DNA of 64,000 nt from Stratiolaelaps scimitus (GCA_019614645.1 JABWDB010000047.1:1054001-1118000); one strand, 5' to 3'; positions 38,090 through 49,423 are shown, counted from the stretch's first letter. The notes: generated by a model from the sequence alone, not told the origin. A program made the numbers and translations.

Positions 38090-39354
38090 ATTTGACACCA
38101 ACTCTTTTTGTGTCGACCGATTTACTATCTGACACAAGTTGAGTCAAATGGGCACATATAACCTATGTACAATTATGGGACAGCCTTCTTCATCGTAGCA
38201 TGAAGATGATGACTTGTGATATTCCCACAAAATCCTTGCTAAATATTACTCTGTATCCAACAAGCTCGGGTGCTAGGATTTGAGTCCTATTAGAAAAAAA
38301 ATGTATATACATTCGACCTAGAATGGTCTTGGCTTGCGTGTAATCTACACAGGAACAATCTGTATCGACGCAAGTGGTTTCACTAGTTATCTCAGTACCT
38401 AAGTATGCTAAACGTCAACTGTACAATTATTGTTAATATTACGATTATTATTACAACAGCATTCATGTCCATTCGGTGTGACAAGGCATGTGTAACGTAT
38501 ACGTTGTTATAGAGATAAGGTCAAACACCATAAATTACTATTTGTTTGTTCCGATTAGAGGAAATCCTTTAGAATCGCGTTGCATTTCTTGTTATTAACG
38601 ATAGCGATCCGATACTCGGGATTGGCGTGGACGCTCAAGAAATAGCCAAATAGCTACGTCGACCTAGTGGCCTTCTCCGGGTATCATCAGCAGTTTACTA
38701 AGGCTGTTTCATATGTCTCACAAATGGTCCCTGTTTGTTAGTAATTTTCAATTTGCTTGCTTGCTTGGTGTTAGAAAAGGAATTCGTTATTAAGTGAGAT
38801 CAATTTAGGAACTTCTACATGCGGGAACATCTTCGTCGGCGTTCCAAAAACATGTCTCCAATGGATGCGTTTTCGAGTTCAACTATGTTTAACGAAGCTA
38901 GACATTTAGAGGCTTGCAAACGAATTGAATACCTTAGATATATTTGCCGCAGTGTACCATTCGGTTGTTGTATCTTGATGGGAAAAGACAACATGGATTG
39001 ATTTGGATCGGGCCCTAGCTTCTCTGCGACGCCATCAGATCAACAAGTAACCAACTGGTGGATAAAGCTGAACTGCGCCTATACCCATAACAGCGTTCAA
39101 GCTCATGAGGATAAAAGGATAGCGTCGTTCTACATCATACTACGGCCATGAGCAAACACCACTCATCCACTAACAGCGGCATCAAATTTCCTGCACTGCA
39201 CTAATCATGCCTAAATGTCGAGTACTCCCCGAATCGTGAGTCCGGTAATATCGGAGCACAGCACTCCCAATACCCCCACCCCCGAGCTCTATTTACGAAC
39301 GAATATTTATTTGAAATCCTAGCGAATTTTTTGCACGGCCGCCCCATTAGTCAA
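34079..39354. other. Intergenic stretch, no supported gene
   Basis: AT-rich DNA with short overlapping open frames only. It contains an AT run at 36,501-36,518, a 16-base unit repeated twice in tandem near 36,032-36,061, an AT then GT tract at 38,041-38,089, and a weak tRNA-like sequence at 37,214-37,274 on the minus strand (B-box-like GGTGCGAATCCCC). Confidence 0.5.
38041..38089. repeat. (AT)n(GT)n microsatellite
   Basis: An AT run of about eighteen units passes directly into a short GT run. Confidence 0.95.
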
Positions 39355-39660
39355 CTGTGAGCGGCCAGTTGATGCGCTGACAGTCACTGTGAATGCGCTA
39401 TGCACGTTCGCTGCACATCCAACACGAAGCAGAGAGGCTTGTTGCGTTACACACGAGCGCAGCCTGACAGAATATAAATACCGGTATGCACAAACGTTGT
39501 CAGGTAGAAGGCTGTGTGCCGAGGTCGAGAGAACACCGACGACTGTGAGCACGACGGGAGTGATAAGCAATGTGAAGAGTGCTAAGACTGCAACAATTGT
39601 GTACAATAAATCCATTTCTACGTCCGTCGAACTGACCCGTGATTATTATCGTTAGTGCAT
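39355..39660 (+). other. LTR-like or promoter-like segment
   Basis: A consensus-quality TATA box (TATAAATA, 39,473-39,480) is followed about 125 bases later by AATAAA (39,605-39,610), with no coding frame that I recognise between or around them. That spacing of promoter and polyadenylation signals is typical of a solo long terminal repeat, but I could not find a target-site duplication or a reverse transcriptase frame nearby. An opposite-strand frame (39,319-39,615) starting with a hydrophobic segment is an alternative reading. Confidence 0.25.
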
Positions 39661-40173
39661 GCCCTTGCCCTCTGGCCGGTCCACTACACAACTAACAATA
39701 AATAAGCCCCATTTACGCAACGTTCTATTTATAATCTACGCACGGAAAGAAAATCGTAGATCAAAGACAACGCGGCAAGATCTTCGATGTCCTATAATTG
39801 ATATACGAGCAGGACCAGCAGTCTGTTATCTTCATGGCGTTCTTGGCCTTTAGACGTGTCTGCATTAACAACCTTCTTCATCAAGATATGAAGACGACCC
39901 ACAACGAAGTAACTAACTAAATCGAAATTAGCTCCGCTTCGAGGTCATCCGGAGCACAGCTGAGATCATATACGAAGCAACGACAGCTTTGATAAATAGA
40001 CCCGATATCGCAAGTTCAAGTTTTGCCGTGGCTGGCCTCAGCGAGATGTGGATTTTTTGCCCCAGTGACATTTGTCGTAGTAATACCGCTATAGGGATAA
40101 TAAGAGCAAACGAGTGTCTGCTCATGAGAGAGGAGCCGGGAGATTCAGTAGCCGCCAACGAAAAAGCTTTGTT

Positions 40174-40210
40174 GTAAAAGGTAAAGGTTTGTTAAAGCAA
40201 CTGCAATTGT
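40174..40210 (-). repeat. SINE-like family A, tail fragment
   Basis: The order of short blocks GGTAAAGGTTT, GTTAAAG and CTGCAATT matches the reverse complement of the family A tail at 32,290-32,340. Only the 3' end is present. Confidence 0.35.
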
Positions 40211-42950
40211 TGTCATTATTATCATCATCATCATTATAAGTACTATTATGTTTGAGGTTGCTGTTGTTGCGTCCAACGGTTTGGAGCTGTGTACCAGCCG
40301 CCTTTCGGCTGAACATGAATATGTTGCTTGCCGTATACCGTCGTATCTGTGGCATGTCCACGAATCTGCCTCCCTCTTTCTTTGGTCTATTGTTCAACAA
40401 ATGGCATAGTCGGCAGACTGCCGGTCTCTAGCCCGACAGGGGAAGCTATTCGGTAGCCAATTTCAATGCGAAATTTATGCATTGATTTTTCGCCAACGCC
40501 CACCTTCATGCAATGCCTAGAACGCTGGCCGAACGATCCCGAGGCCAAATGCTGCCCTCCGGTCGTTCCACTACCGGAACAAACAACTGTTGCAGTGGTG
40601 CATTCGAAGGAGCCACAATCGTTGCCCTTGGTTGCGCACTGCTTGTGAATGGGCTCCATTGGCCCATATACACACAGAGGTACCAACTGTGCATTACAGA
40701 ACGTGCTGCTCTGCCACTGAAGACATCATGGTATCGAATATTACTGCCCAGGGGGGACTCTCAGCGGGATGAGGCCAAGGACAAAAGATAGATAACGTAA
40801 AAAGGCCATGATTAGGAGCGCCGAATAAAAATGTTCACTACGATCAGCTGTTCGACAGCCAGAAAATCTTCTATGACATTCGTTCGAGCACACAAACGCC
40901 ACGAGTGTATTGGCGGGTCAGTTTCCACCGTGGTTCGTTCCAAGGTGTGTGTGTATATATCTATGCCCGTTATTCAATATCAATCTCGAACGAACACTGC
41001 GTTAATTACGCTAGATTCGTTCACTAATCGGTTTGTTCACCAATCGCGACAGGCTAGCGAGAAGGAGACCACTGGACAAATGATGTCGGTATGTATTTAA
41101 TAACATGAAGCAATGCAGCTACACAATGGTAAGGAGGCCTCTCTGCCATAGAATAAGGACAAGAGAAGGTCGGCTATGAAAAAAAGGCCTGCGCTCACAT
41201 GTGGAATTCAACGTGGGCCAGGAGTCAACAACTTGATAGATGCTGTAAACATCGTATATTTATAGCTTTCGCGTTTGGACAATCATCTGCCTCGACATTC
41301 ACAATATGGTTATCATATTTCAGATAAATCATCATGTTCTGTTGAATTTAATGCGGTTTTGCACAACGCCAGACTCTCCACTAGAAAACACGCTGTGCAT
41401 ACAAATATTATAAGTGTACATATTAGATATAGGTTACAGGTTCGAAGATGGCTATAGCAGGATGCGTCATTCTATCAGGGGTGTTTTTTCACTAGGCAAC
41501 ATACGCTTCTCTTATGACCATGTTTTACATGTTTGTTATAATATTTAGTAATAGTAATGTGTGATTGTTATTATTATTAATTTCTTCTTTTTTCTTGTAG
41601 TTAGTGGGTCAATTAGGACAGACGCTATATTGTAGTTACCCGAGATAATGGTTGGTGCGTCACAAATAGGTGCTTTTATACTAACCGCATCAACAGTCCA
41701 CAAATAGTGTCATTAGCTGGGTCTGTGGTCCCTCTCTCAATTAGTATATTTAGCACATCCTCATGGCAGCACGTTCGGTTGCTACTCCACACAAAGCTTC
41801 GTGACCATCTCGACTTGACGCCTAAAAAAATATGTGGCTTCCTATTTTAAATTCTAGCATCGTCGTCTTCGCCAGCGACAGCCCCACAGGGATTTAATGA
41901 GATCAAGTTCAGACAAATGTAATTTGCCAAATGAGCCCTACAGTAACACTCATCTATCAAATTAGTCCGCATTAACAACAGGTTTCGCCACACAACCAAT
42001 CATTCTCCGGCAATAATATTAGCTCCATCTATGTGCAAACATACATGACGAACTATGTGGCATTATTCATATCAGTATAATTTTTGTCCTGTTGTTTCAA
42101 TATCATTGCTTTGTCCATTGCGAACTGTGTGTGTGTGTGTGTGTTTTTTTGTCTCTAATAGGTAAAATACTCTATCTATTTAAGTGTAACCCCGATGGCG
42201 ATATTAACCTGGTTCTGGATTCACGAATTACCAAATTTAGCTCTTTATTTAGGGAGCCCAACTCGACGTGATACGCAACAGTTAACAACACATCGCGGCA
42301 GTACGGCTGAACCCGGCGTGCTGCCTACTGAACTGGCTAAACTGTTCTCATAGGCTTCTCGCCACCAAGCGTGCTGGCCTGTTGGCCCAAGCCGGCTCGA
42401 GCTGAGCTCTATATATAAACATGGGCACACTCACCCTATGTAGTGAGCTCAACATTTTTATTAATTACGTCTTCATTACTGACTTCCTTCTCTCGACAGA
42501 GGTAAGGGTCATCCCGACCATCCTGTCTCTGCGAGCCCCGTCTTGTACCACATCTACGATCTACCTATGCAGTGCATATGAAGCGTGTGTTGTAGGAGCA
42601 TGGGTTTAAGACTTATAATCGGCAGCGCTCGTCTTTCGGTCAATTTTCCACCTATATATATATATATATATATAAGGGCATTTAATTTTTCTTGATGGCG
42701 TTATTTGTGACCTATTCAGTAGCAAGCCACCGCTGACCGCGCAACAGCTGTGGCCAGTATGGATTGCAGAAGTGCGCACTTCGAGCCCGGCCAATGCACA
42801 ATGTATACAGCCTCGGTTGGCTGGTAATTTGTTAATCTTTCTTAATTGTTTATTTGTGACGCAGACCTTCAGGGAATGGGGTACGTCTTCGAAGGTGTAA
42901 TTTCCTTTACGGTAGTTATGTCATCATATTAACTGAAATCTAAGCCATTT
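40211..42950. other. Intergenic stretch, no supported gene
   Basis: Open frames on both strands at 40,387-40,791 include a minus-strand cysteine-containing frame (KQCATKGNDCGSFEC) that hints at a small cysteine-rich secreted domain. The opposite strand is equally open and no signal peptide or splice context settles the matter. A GT run lies at 42,127-42,143 and an AT run at 42,654-42,673. Confidence 0.45.
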
Positions 42951-43092
42951 TAAGGTAAGGTAAGGCTTTATTGATTTATCAAAGGAACTGCATAGAATGC
43001 TTAACTTCTCTGATATGTCATGCAACGGGATTCGAACCTGCGGCCTCTGGCTTTTTACAGCCAGAGACTCAACCGTCCAAGCCACCGCGCTG
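42951..43092 (-). repeat. tRNA-derived SINE-like repeat, family A, copy 2
   Basis: Read on the minus strand, this copy keeps the whole tRNA-like head: an A-box-like GGTGGCTTGGACGG, an anticodon-arm-like hairpin (CTGGC paired with GCCAG around TGTAAAAA) and a B box GGTTCGAATCCC. The family tail follows with TGACATATCAGAGA, TTAAGCATT, TCCTTTGATAAATCAATAAA and repeated CCTTA units. The enlarged anticodon loop and the tail argue against a working tRNA gene. The sequence GTAAA in the loop would fit a tyrosine-type ancestor, as inference. Confidence 0.75.
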
Positions 43093-45199
43093 TATTAGGT
43101 ATATAGTTATTTGCGACGCACGTTTGGTGATGATTGTCCTATAATTTAAATCAATAAATTAGCATTAGACTTAGACAAAAACGCCCATATCTGGCACGCG
43201 TCCATGTGATGCTCTACCTTCGTAAACCACCATATTTTACTTGTTTTCTCTGCTCATTTCCTCTGTTACTATGGCACGGGGTAGCTTGAAGCGTTTTTGC
43301 CCTGTAGTGTTGATGTGTACTATGAACGTCGAGTCAAAGAGATATGCGAAATTGCCACCATAACTATATATCTAGCCTTACTGAAATCCAATAACTAAAC
43401 CTACCCAACTATCTACTCATATATTTTCGGAGCCCACGTTATTCTTAGGTTTTTTTTTTCTTTTCGTTAACTACTCTACTACTCTTTTGTATATAAGCAT
43501 ACATAGTACCTGAGTGAAAAGTGAATGCAAACATTATTCCAGAGATTGCGCTCACACCACTCGAATACAGTTAGAGAGCTTTAGCTTACTTTCGATAGCT
43601 TACCAGAGTGTAATAAATACGAGGGCCAACATGTTTTTGTTCCTATAGGTCACCACACAAGGTGACCCTCATGTGATATCACACTGCGCGGCAATTATTG
43701 AGCTCAATTACTGTAAGAGTGGAAGCATCGGCCAGGTCGATTTCGAGAAGCTGACCAGTGGAAATATCAGTTACGCCTCGTATTGAAAATATGAAGGCAG
43801 TATAGAGTTTCGAAGTTCTGGTTCCCACACTTCAAGGATATGAAATCCCACAACTTGTATTTGCCTTCTTCCCTCGGAGGGGATCCTTAAGGAATATTTC
43901 TCGTTGATTCGAAACATTCTCAACGAAAATCAAGATCAAATTAAGAGTCAAGCCGTGTTGAATTGCAGCCATTTCGCAAATGCTGTACATCGAATGATTT
44001 TCTTGAGCTTCGAGACCTCTACAAAACAGGGACTTTGCTCCAAACTCGCTTGCATGTCCTACAATAACAAAAATGAATGGGAAATATTTTCAGCACAATC
44101 AGGTACCCAAAACAGTATGTAGCCCTCTGTTTATTAAGATTTTTTCTAAAACATGAGATGACTTCTCAACTTCTGCCGAAATTAACTAATGAGTCACCAC
44201 CTTTCTTTCAAAGCAAATACGAGCTTGTCACCTGTCACCTGTTGCGTTCGCCGATAAATCAAATAAAACATTTTAGCTCCAATCTATCCCGCTTGGCGGG
44301 AAAAGGTAAATTTTCTTCTTAAAAAAACGAGAAATATTCCGAAACATAATTAATCGAGCCCACACATAAGACGCAAGTGAGGTCTGCACGATCGAGCTCA
44401 GCGCCCCGGAATCTACTCGACCGTAATTAGCACTCTATATGTTTAATGGACTCGACAAAATGTCCTTGGGCACTGCAATCGATAACGTGAAAGAGCATGT
44501 TGAAGTTTTCTATGTCTGCTGAGAGCAAACAGTGATGGTCCAATCGATTTAATATAACGTCGCCAATTATATTATACGTGGATTATACGTCGCCTTAACT
44601 ATTTTTTAGATCAAATAAGATCCCAACGCGTGAGTGAAAAAAGTCAAACGATCTGTATAGAAGAGCGACTTCCAAAACATTAAATCAACTATCTCCCTTC
44701 AACACTCACGTTTTCGTAAATAGGTCGAGGTGAATCTCTAAAATTAAGAGCACGGGCTGCCAATATATTTCTTTCTGTCCTTCTTTCTTTCTTTCTTTCT
44801 TCGACATTATTATTATTGTTACTATTATTAATTATTTTTAAAACAGCGGGAATCATACCGTTAGTTAGGCTACAATAATGCCGCCCATTGATCCTTCTAA
44901 CTTAGTACTCAGTGGCTAGGAATTGCTTCACCCTGTCAAAAAATATAAACTTAGCCATTGTAATTTGTTATGAGCATTATTTTACTCTGACCACTACCCG
45001 ATTGGTTAATTCAACGCCGAAGTTTTGCACGACCACTTTGTCCAACGGCCATTCCATAGCCCAATAGCTTCTGGTGCACACGACTCCACACGATGGCAAC
45101 GGCCATCCACGTGGCATCCCTCTTCTGCGAATGAGACATTTATAAGTTTAAGGCAATACCCTTATATTGGCACCGTCGGAAAAATCTAACTGTTTATCA
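43093..45199. other. AT-rich intergenic stretch, nothing recognised
   Basis: Short open frames only (for example 43,904-44,122 and 44,077-44,322 on the plus strand), with no domain. A CTTT run lies at 44,777-44,800. Confidence 0.55.
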
Positions 45200-45360
45200 C
45201 TATTTTGGACGGGGAAACGGTTCAACGCCAACGTTCTCACACGCATCTAAAGGGCTGAACAAAAAGTCTTCACGCGTTTTTTTCCCAGCAGCAAGCAGCG
45301 GACAAATAAGACGCCCGAAAGAGTCTGGAAAGAAGAATGAAAACGGCCATCTGCTACCTA

Positions 45361-45407
45361 TAGTTTCGAGGTTAGGTTGCCATCGCGGCAACCTAACCTC
45401 GAAACTA
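45361..45407. repeat. Perfect 21-bp inverted repeat with 5-bp loop
   Basis: The left arm at 45,361-45,381 (begins TAGTTTCGAGGTTAGG) is matched without mismatch by its reverse complement at 45,387-45,407. The spacer is ATCGC. No T run follows, so it is not a bacterial-type terminator. It would form a stable stem in DNA or RNA. Confidence 0.95.
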
Positions 45408-45703
45408 AGCGGACTATTCGCGGGCAGCTGCAGTTGTCGTAGAAGAGATGATCGAGCCACGAAGGCGTAATTGACAATTGCCGTTCGCGCGCTTCGGCTG
45501 CTCGGTTCCACGGTCTATCTGTGAACGAGAGGTATTCGGGCAGCTCCGGTTGGGAAGCAGCGGGACGCGGGCTTCGCTTGTGAATCCGACGAGTCGTTAG
45601 CCCTTTCCCACAGTTTAAGTCCGAGAGAAGGATCAACTGTGCAACACCTTGTGTAGCGAGTGGAAAAACGAGGGTTTAGTTTTGCGGCTGTGGCGCAGGG
45701 ATT

Positions 45704-45910
45704 CAGATCCACTTCTCTCTCTGCTACCGTTTCTTCCCGCTTTTCGGCCTCTTCTGGATGAGCGCCCCTGCAATCGACCCCATCAGCCACGCAGACTCCT
45801 CACAAACGCGAACGAGTGACGAATACACAGAGAGGCGACAAGCGATGCACGATGTGAGGTCCGACAACGGCTCGAGCACTCCTCCACACTCGTCGGTCGA
45901 AAGTCTGTAA
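45704..45910 (+). CDS. Candidate 3'-terminal exon, unknown protein
   Basis: Not recognised. A plus-strand frame ends in TAA at 45,908-45,910. It encodes a short hydrophobic aromatic stretch (YRFFPLFGLFW) and then a polar tail rich in Ser, Asp, Thr and Arg, ending VESL. This looks like the last membrane segment and cytoplasmic tail of a membrane protein. The part from the internal ATG is 50 codons. AG dinucleotides suitable as acceptors lie just upstream (45,697-45,706). Opposite-strand frames overlap it and I found no upstream partner exon, so the call is weak. Confidence 0.18.
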   Translation, partial: QIHFSLCYRFFPLFGLFWMSAPAIDPISHADSSQTRTSDEYTERRQAMHDVRSDNGSSTPPHSSVESL

Positions 45911-46580
45911 AGGTTAGGCAACGTGGTGAAACGAGATCGAGCAGACCCGGAGCGAAGTGCAGAGGAGAGATTCCTTCGAATAGCGGTTTGGGGCAACCCT
46001 TGAATGGCTGAATGAAAAGCGCCACCCAGTCGCGGAGAAGTCTACTATGTATACAGCTCAAGTCTATTGTCGGCCCGAGAGCTACCTTTGGCGTTATCCC
46101 CTTCTGCACAAAAATGTGGCGAACGCATTTTTCCCACCGACCAATGTGCGCGGAGGTCGCGTACGAGAAAGCGAACAAAGGCGAGCGAGCCACTCGGTCT
46201 CCTAGGTAGTCCATTTAGCGGAAAGGCAGCTAGCATGCCAGCTGAAACGAGAGCGAACACTGGGATCAGATGTGAAGCAGGTAGAGAGGGCATGTCTCTC
46301 ATGACGTACTTGGTCCTGGTACAGAGACTCGAGCAGGGAGATGTGCACCCCATAGATGTATTCACATTAAACAGGTATTGAGCAGAGTACAAGTTACGTA
46401 TCTAACTGGTGGCCATGGTAGTCCCCATGGTTGTTTCACGATACGCCAGATCCCCTCACGAACCGCGGTGCGGACACGGGAGATTAACATTGACGGATTC
46501 CTCGATCAACGTCCTTTGCTACCAGCCAATTCGATGCAGCTGACATGTGACGAACGGACAGCCTTCTCAAATTAATGTGC

Positions 46581-47662
46581 AAATGGTATGTGAGCAAACT
46601 TTGTCTCTCTCTCTCCCTCTCATAAATCGACGCGATGTCCAGAAGCACCATACCAACTCCATTGCCCCGCAAACACACCTACGATGTACCCTAAACTTTA
46701 CGTATCTCTGATATTGACTCTACAAGCTAAGATGGCCGCAATGATATCCCTATCACATATTGGCGCCCGAGCACGAATCAATAAAACATTCACCCACTAT
46801 TACATGGCCACTGCAAACATTATCAATCCAAACATACGCAGTGTTGTTATAAGCCTGCACTAACTCAAGCAGCCGCAGCACAATGGGCGAGATTTTTCAT
46901 TTGTTACATATCCATCCGTACCAAGCAACGGGTTCTATGTCTGGCAAAAATGAATGAAACGTCTCAAATATTTGTTTTACTTTTTAGTGAAAGCCTGTTC
47001 AACCACATCGTGATGTGTACAATTCTCGTGTTATATGTCAGCCATTCATCGTCGAGGACGCTTTCTTCAATTCGTCCTTAATTGATGATATGTCTATTTC
47101 AACGCCTCGAGGCGATTATGAGAGGCAATTTAGGTGAAAACAACCAACCTTTCCCTGTGTAGACACCCAGATCATGAATGGCAAAGGGCCCTGTGCGGGC
47201 ACAGCCAGCTGCTGGCCAGTCACATTGTTTTATTCCGATACCACACCGTAGCATAAGTTCACCTCGCTCTGTATTTATTAAACGGAACACATTTCCTACC
47301 CCAAGATCAGGACAACGTAAATATAAATCAGATAAATGCAGATGAAAAGGGGACTTCGTTGGCTTGTTTTAGCAATACTGGAAATTACCATCATAGTCTT
47401 TCTACAAAGTAGCCCTGAATCTTACACACGAACAAAAGTCTCAAGTTTTTTTTCTTCGGACCACTCTATTTTATTGAAAATCGAGACAAATCTCTAGGGT
47501 TGTCAACAGATACTTCGGAATTACTTCGCTCGAAATGATTCTTGGTGCAAAAGTGTTAAGTGCACGAAATACTCGAAATGTATTTATATAACTATAAATT
47601 TTTATCTATTCACCATACTCGTCATATTTCAGAGATTTTTAAATCGCACCCGTCATAGACCT
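46581..47662. other. Intergenic stretch, nothing recognised
   Basis: AT-rich. A plus-strand AATAAA is at about 46,781, and the reverse complement of AATAAA is near 47,470, the latter in position to serve a minus-strand gene ending at 47,663. A minus-strand frame at 47,099-47,290 is open but unassigned. Confidence 0.45.
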
Positions 47663-47855
47663 CTATCCGTCAGACGATGCTGTGTTATCTGAGCGGCGTC
47701 CTGTAACTGAATCATCCAACGCCGCGCTCTCAGCGCTCTCGCTCAGATCATCGTCGCGTTCATGCTCGAATACGTTCATCCGGCGAAGCCGCCGCGACCG
47801 TCGTCTGCAAGCCGTTCGAGAGACCAGACGCATGAATTCATGATAGAAGGTGAAC
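47663..47855 (-). CDS. Candidate 3'-terminal exon, acidic serine-rich tail
   Basis: Not recognised. The minus-strand frame runs about 64 codons to a TAG at 47,665-47,663. It starts near a possible acceptor (AATAG at about 47,860-47,856), encodes an arginine-rich stretch (RRRSRRLRRMNVFEHE) and ends in an Asp/Ser/Glu-rich tail (DDDLSESAESAALDD) typical of a disordered C-terminus. A minus-strand AATAAA lies about 190 bases downstream. Against it, the acceptor lacks a good pyrimidine tract, no upstream exon was found, and the same bases are open on the plus strand up to a GTGAAC donor-like site at 47,851, so this could instead be a 5' leader exon of TMEM126. Confidence 0.25.
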
Positions 47856-48504
47856 CTATTATAACCATTTTATATATATTGCTTCCAATTGTTCGAAAAT
47901 GTCGTTCGAACGTGTCGTTTCTAGCGTGCTTCATCGCCAACTGGCCCGTTTGTAGTGGAGTAGACAATTCATCCGGACTTACTGGGGCTTGCCCTCGCGC
48001 CGTATCGCTCTGAAGGCATTTCGAACGCGGTTTTGTTGGTGTGTGTGTGCGCGCGAATCGAACGTGAGAGGAGCCCACAGCCGGCATCGATGTTCAATGA
48101 TCTATATATGGCAGACCGTTTTCATCTTCTGGTAGCAAGAGATGATCACCCATCTCTTGATGATCACCCGTACTTTACCGTGACTATGGCCGAATTGTGA
48201 CTCGCACCTGGCTTCAGACAAACCGACAACGCACAACCGGTGTTCTCTACTGCAATCGTACGAAGTCTGCACTGGACAACAGTGGAATCTATCGCAGCTC
48301 GCGGTTGATTTCAACGGTGAAACTGTGAAGTAGCCATCTTTCTGATAATTGATTCCTAGGGAGCTTTCACCAAATATCGTTAGATTATTGTTATTATTAT
48401 CACGAGACGTATCAATGTGTCATTGAACGTCGCAAGCTCAACATTACCTCACTGTAGATACTATAGGTCAATCTGCTGGAGCCAGGCTTGACCCACAGCT
48501 CACC

Positions 48505-49161
48505 ATGGCCGTTTCGCCTCGCCGATTGACTCCTGGCGAGAACCTGCCACCCAATATGCGGATGCTCACTTACGGAGAGTTGGACCAATTTATAGAGAAA
48601 GGACTCAATACATATGAACCTTCTATTCATATGGCCCCCCTAAAGTATGGCCTTTATGTGATGGGGTTCACTGGTTCAGTGTGTGCTTTCGCAATCACTT
48701 CGAGATTTCAGCGATTGTTCAAACTCCGCGGTGCTGCAGGTGTGATGTCGAGCATTGCAGTTGTGCTCCCGTCGGCTTTGGCATGCATAACAATGAATAT
48801 TGATATTACACGAAAGCTAAAACGGGGCGAAGTCGAATGCCCCGTTTGCGTGCAGACCCGTTCGATATCGTTTCAAACGTCTTTCGGCGCCATCTATCCA
48901 ACGATTGCGGCTTGCCTATTCTGCTCGGCGGTAGCTGTTCCTAGGGCACTCGCGCCCAGCTTGGTGTTTAAGGACAACTTAGCCGCAGTCGTACAGTTTG
49001 TCCGCAAGCGGCCTACAGTGTACTGGGCATCGTTGTTAATTAACTGCGTGGTAGCGGGAGTGTGGACCTATACCGCGCAGGAAGCCGCATGGAAATTGCA
49101 CGCCAGGCTTTCTGGTGGACCCAAGGGGACAGAAGACACTACCGCAAGCATGAAAATATAA
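48505..49161 (+). CDS. TMEM126: TMEM126-family mitochondrial transmembrane protein
   Basis: A complete 218-residue protein matching the TMEM126A/B family, which in animals sits in the mitochondrial inner membrane and takes part in respiratory complex I assembly. Supporting features are the length, the polar N-terminus with a Leu-Thr-Tyr-Gly-Glu segment, and hydrophobic segments at about residues 46-66, 78-98, 127-146 and 172-192. A CPVC pair of cysteines at 112-115 sits in the middle loop and is followed by Arg119. The whole coding sequence is one uninterrupted exon. The start is favoured by a strong context (CTCACCATGG) and by conservation-like sequence beginning soon after. There is no obvious cleavable signal peptide. 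SNRPG faces it tail to tail about 1.3 kb downstream. I cannot tell whether it is the A or the B type, and invertebrates usually have one gene. Confidence 0.88.
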   Translation: MAVSPRRLTPGENLPPNMRMLTYGELDQFIEKGLNTYEPSIHMAPLKYGLYVMGFTGSVCAFAITSRFQRLFKLRGAAGVMSSIAVVLPSALACITMNIDITRKLKRGEVECPVCVQTRSISFQTSFGAIYPTIAACLFCSAVAVPRALAPSLVFKDNLAAVVQFVRKRPTVYWASLLINCVVAGVWTYTAQEAAWKLHARLSGGPKGTEDTTASMKI

Positions 49162-49423
49162 TCTCTTGGGTGCGCTTCACGAACGTCGTTAGTTGTGGCA
49201 AGGTAATGAAATTGGACTTCGTGGAGTCGGGTAGATTACTTTTAACTTCACAGCGAATGGTATGGTTGTCCGAAATGAAGGATTCGCTGTTCGCCATCCA
49301 TATACAAATACATAAATAGTACAAGCGTATGGCTCAAGAGAGCAAATCGATGTAGGAATATAATGCAGATCGTTTATTAGTTAGTTAGATCGACGGAGCT
49401 GCGAGTTATCACAGAGTCATTTA

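Larger units (their letters stand above)
45200..46580. other. GC-rich, stop-poor island open in many frames
   Basis: Within AT-rich flanks, this 1.4-kb block is GC-richer and carries open frames on both strands, including minus-strand frames at 45,200-45,511, 45,515-45,790, 45,783-46,214 (143 codons) and 46,045-46,392, and plus-strand frames at 46,012-46,209 and 46,067-46,381. Overlap of three or more open frames means at most one can be real in any place. It could be an unrecognised exon cluster, a CpG-rich promoter or a decayed mobile element. A perfect 21-bp hairpin lies at its left side. Confidence 0.45.

Noticed and set aside
42951..43092. Functional tRNA gene on the minus strand
   Set aside because: The anticodon loop is enlarged and the sequence shares a non-tRNA tail with another copy, so it is a tRNA-derived repeat.
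45361..45407. Telomeric repeat array
   Set aside because: Only about one and a half TTAGG-like units are present in each arm, too few for telomeric DNA.
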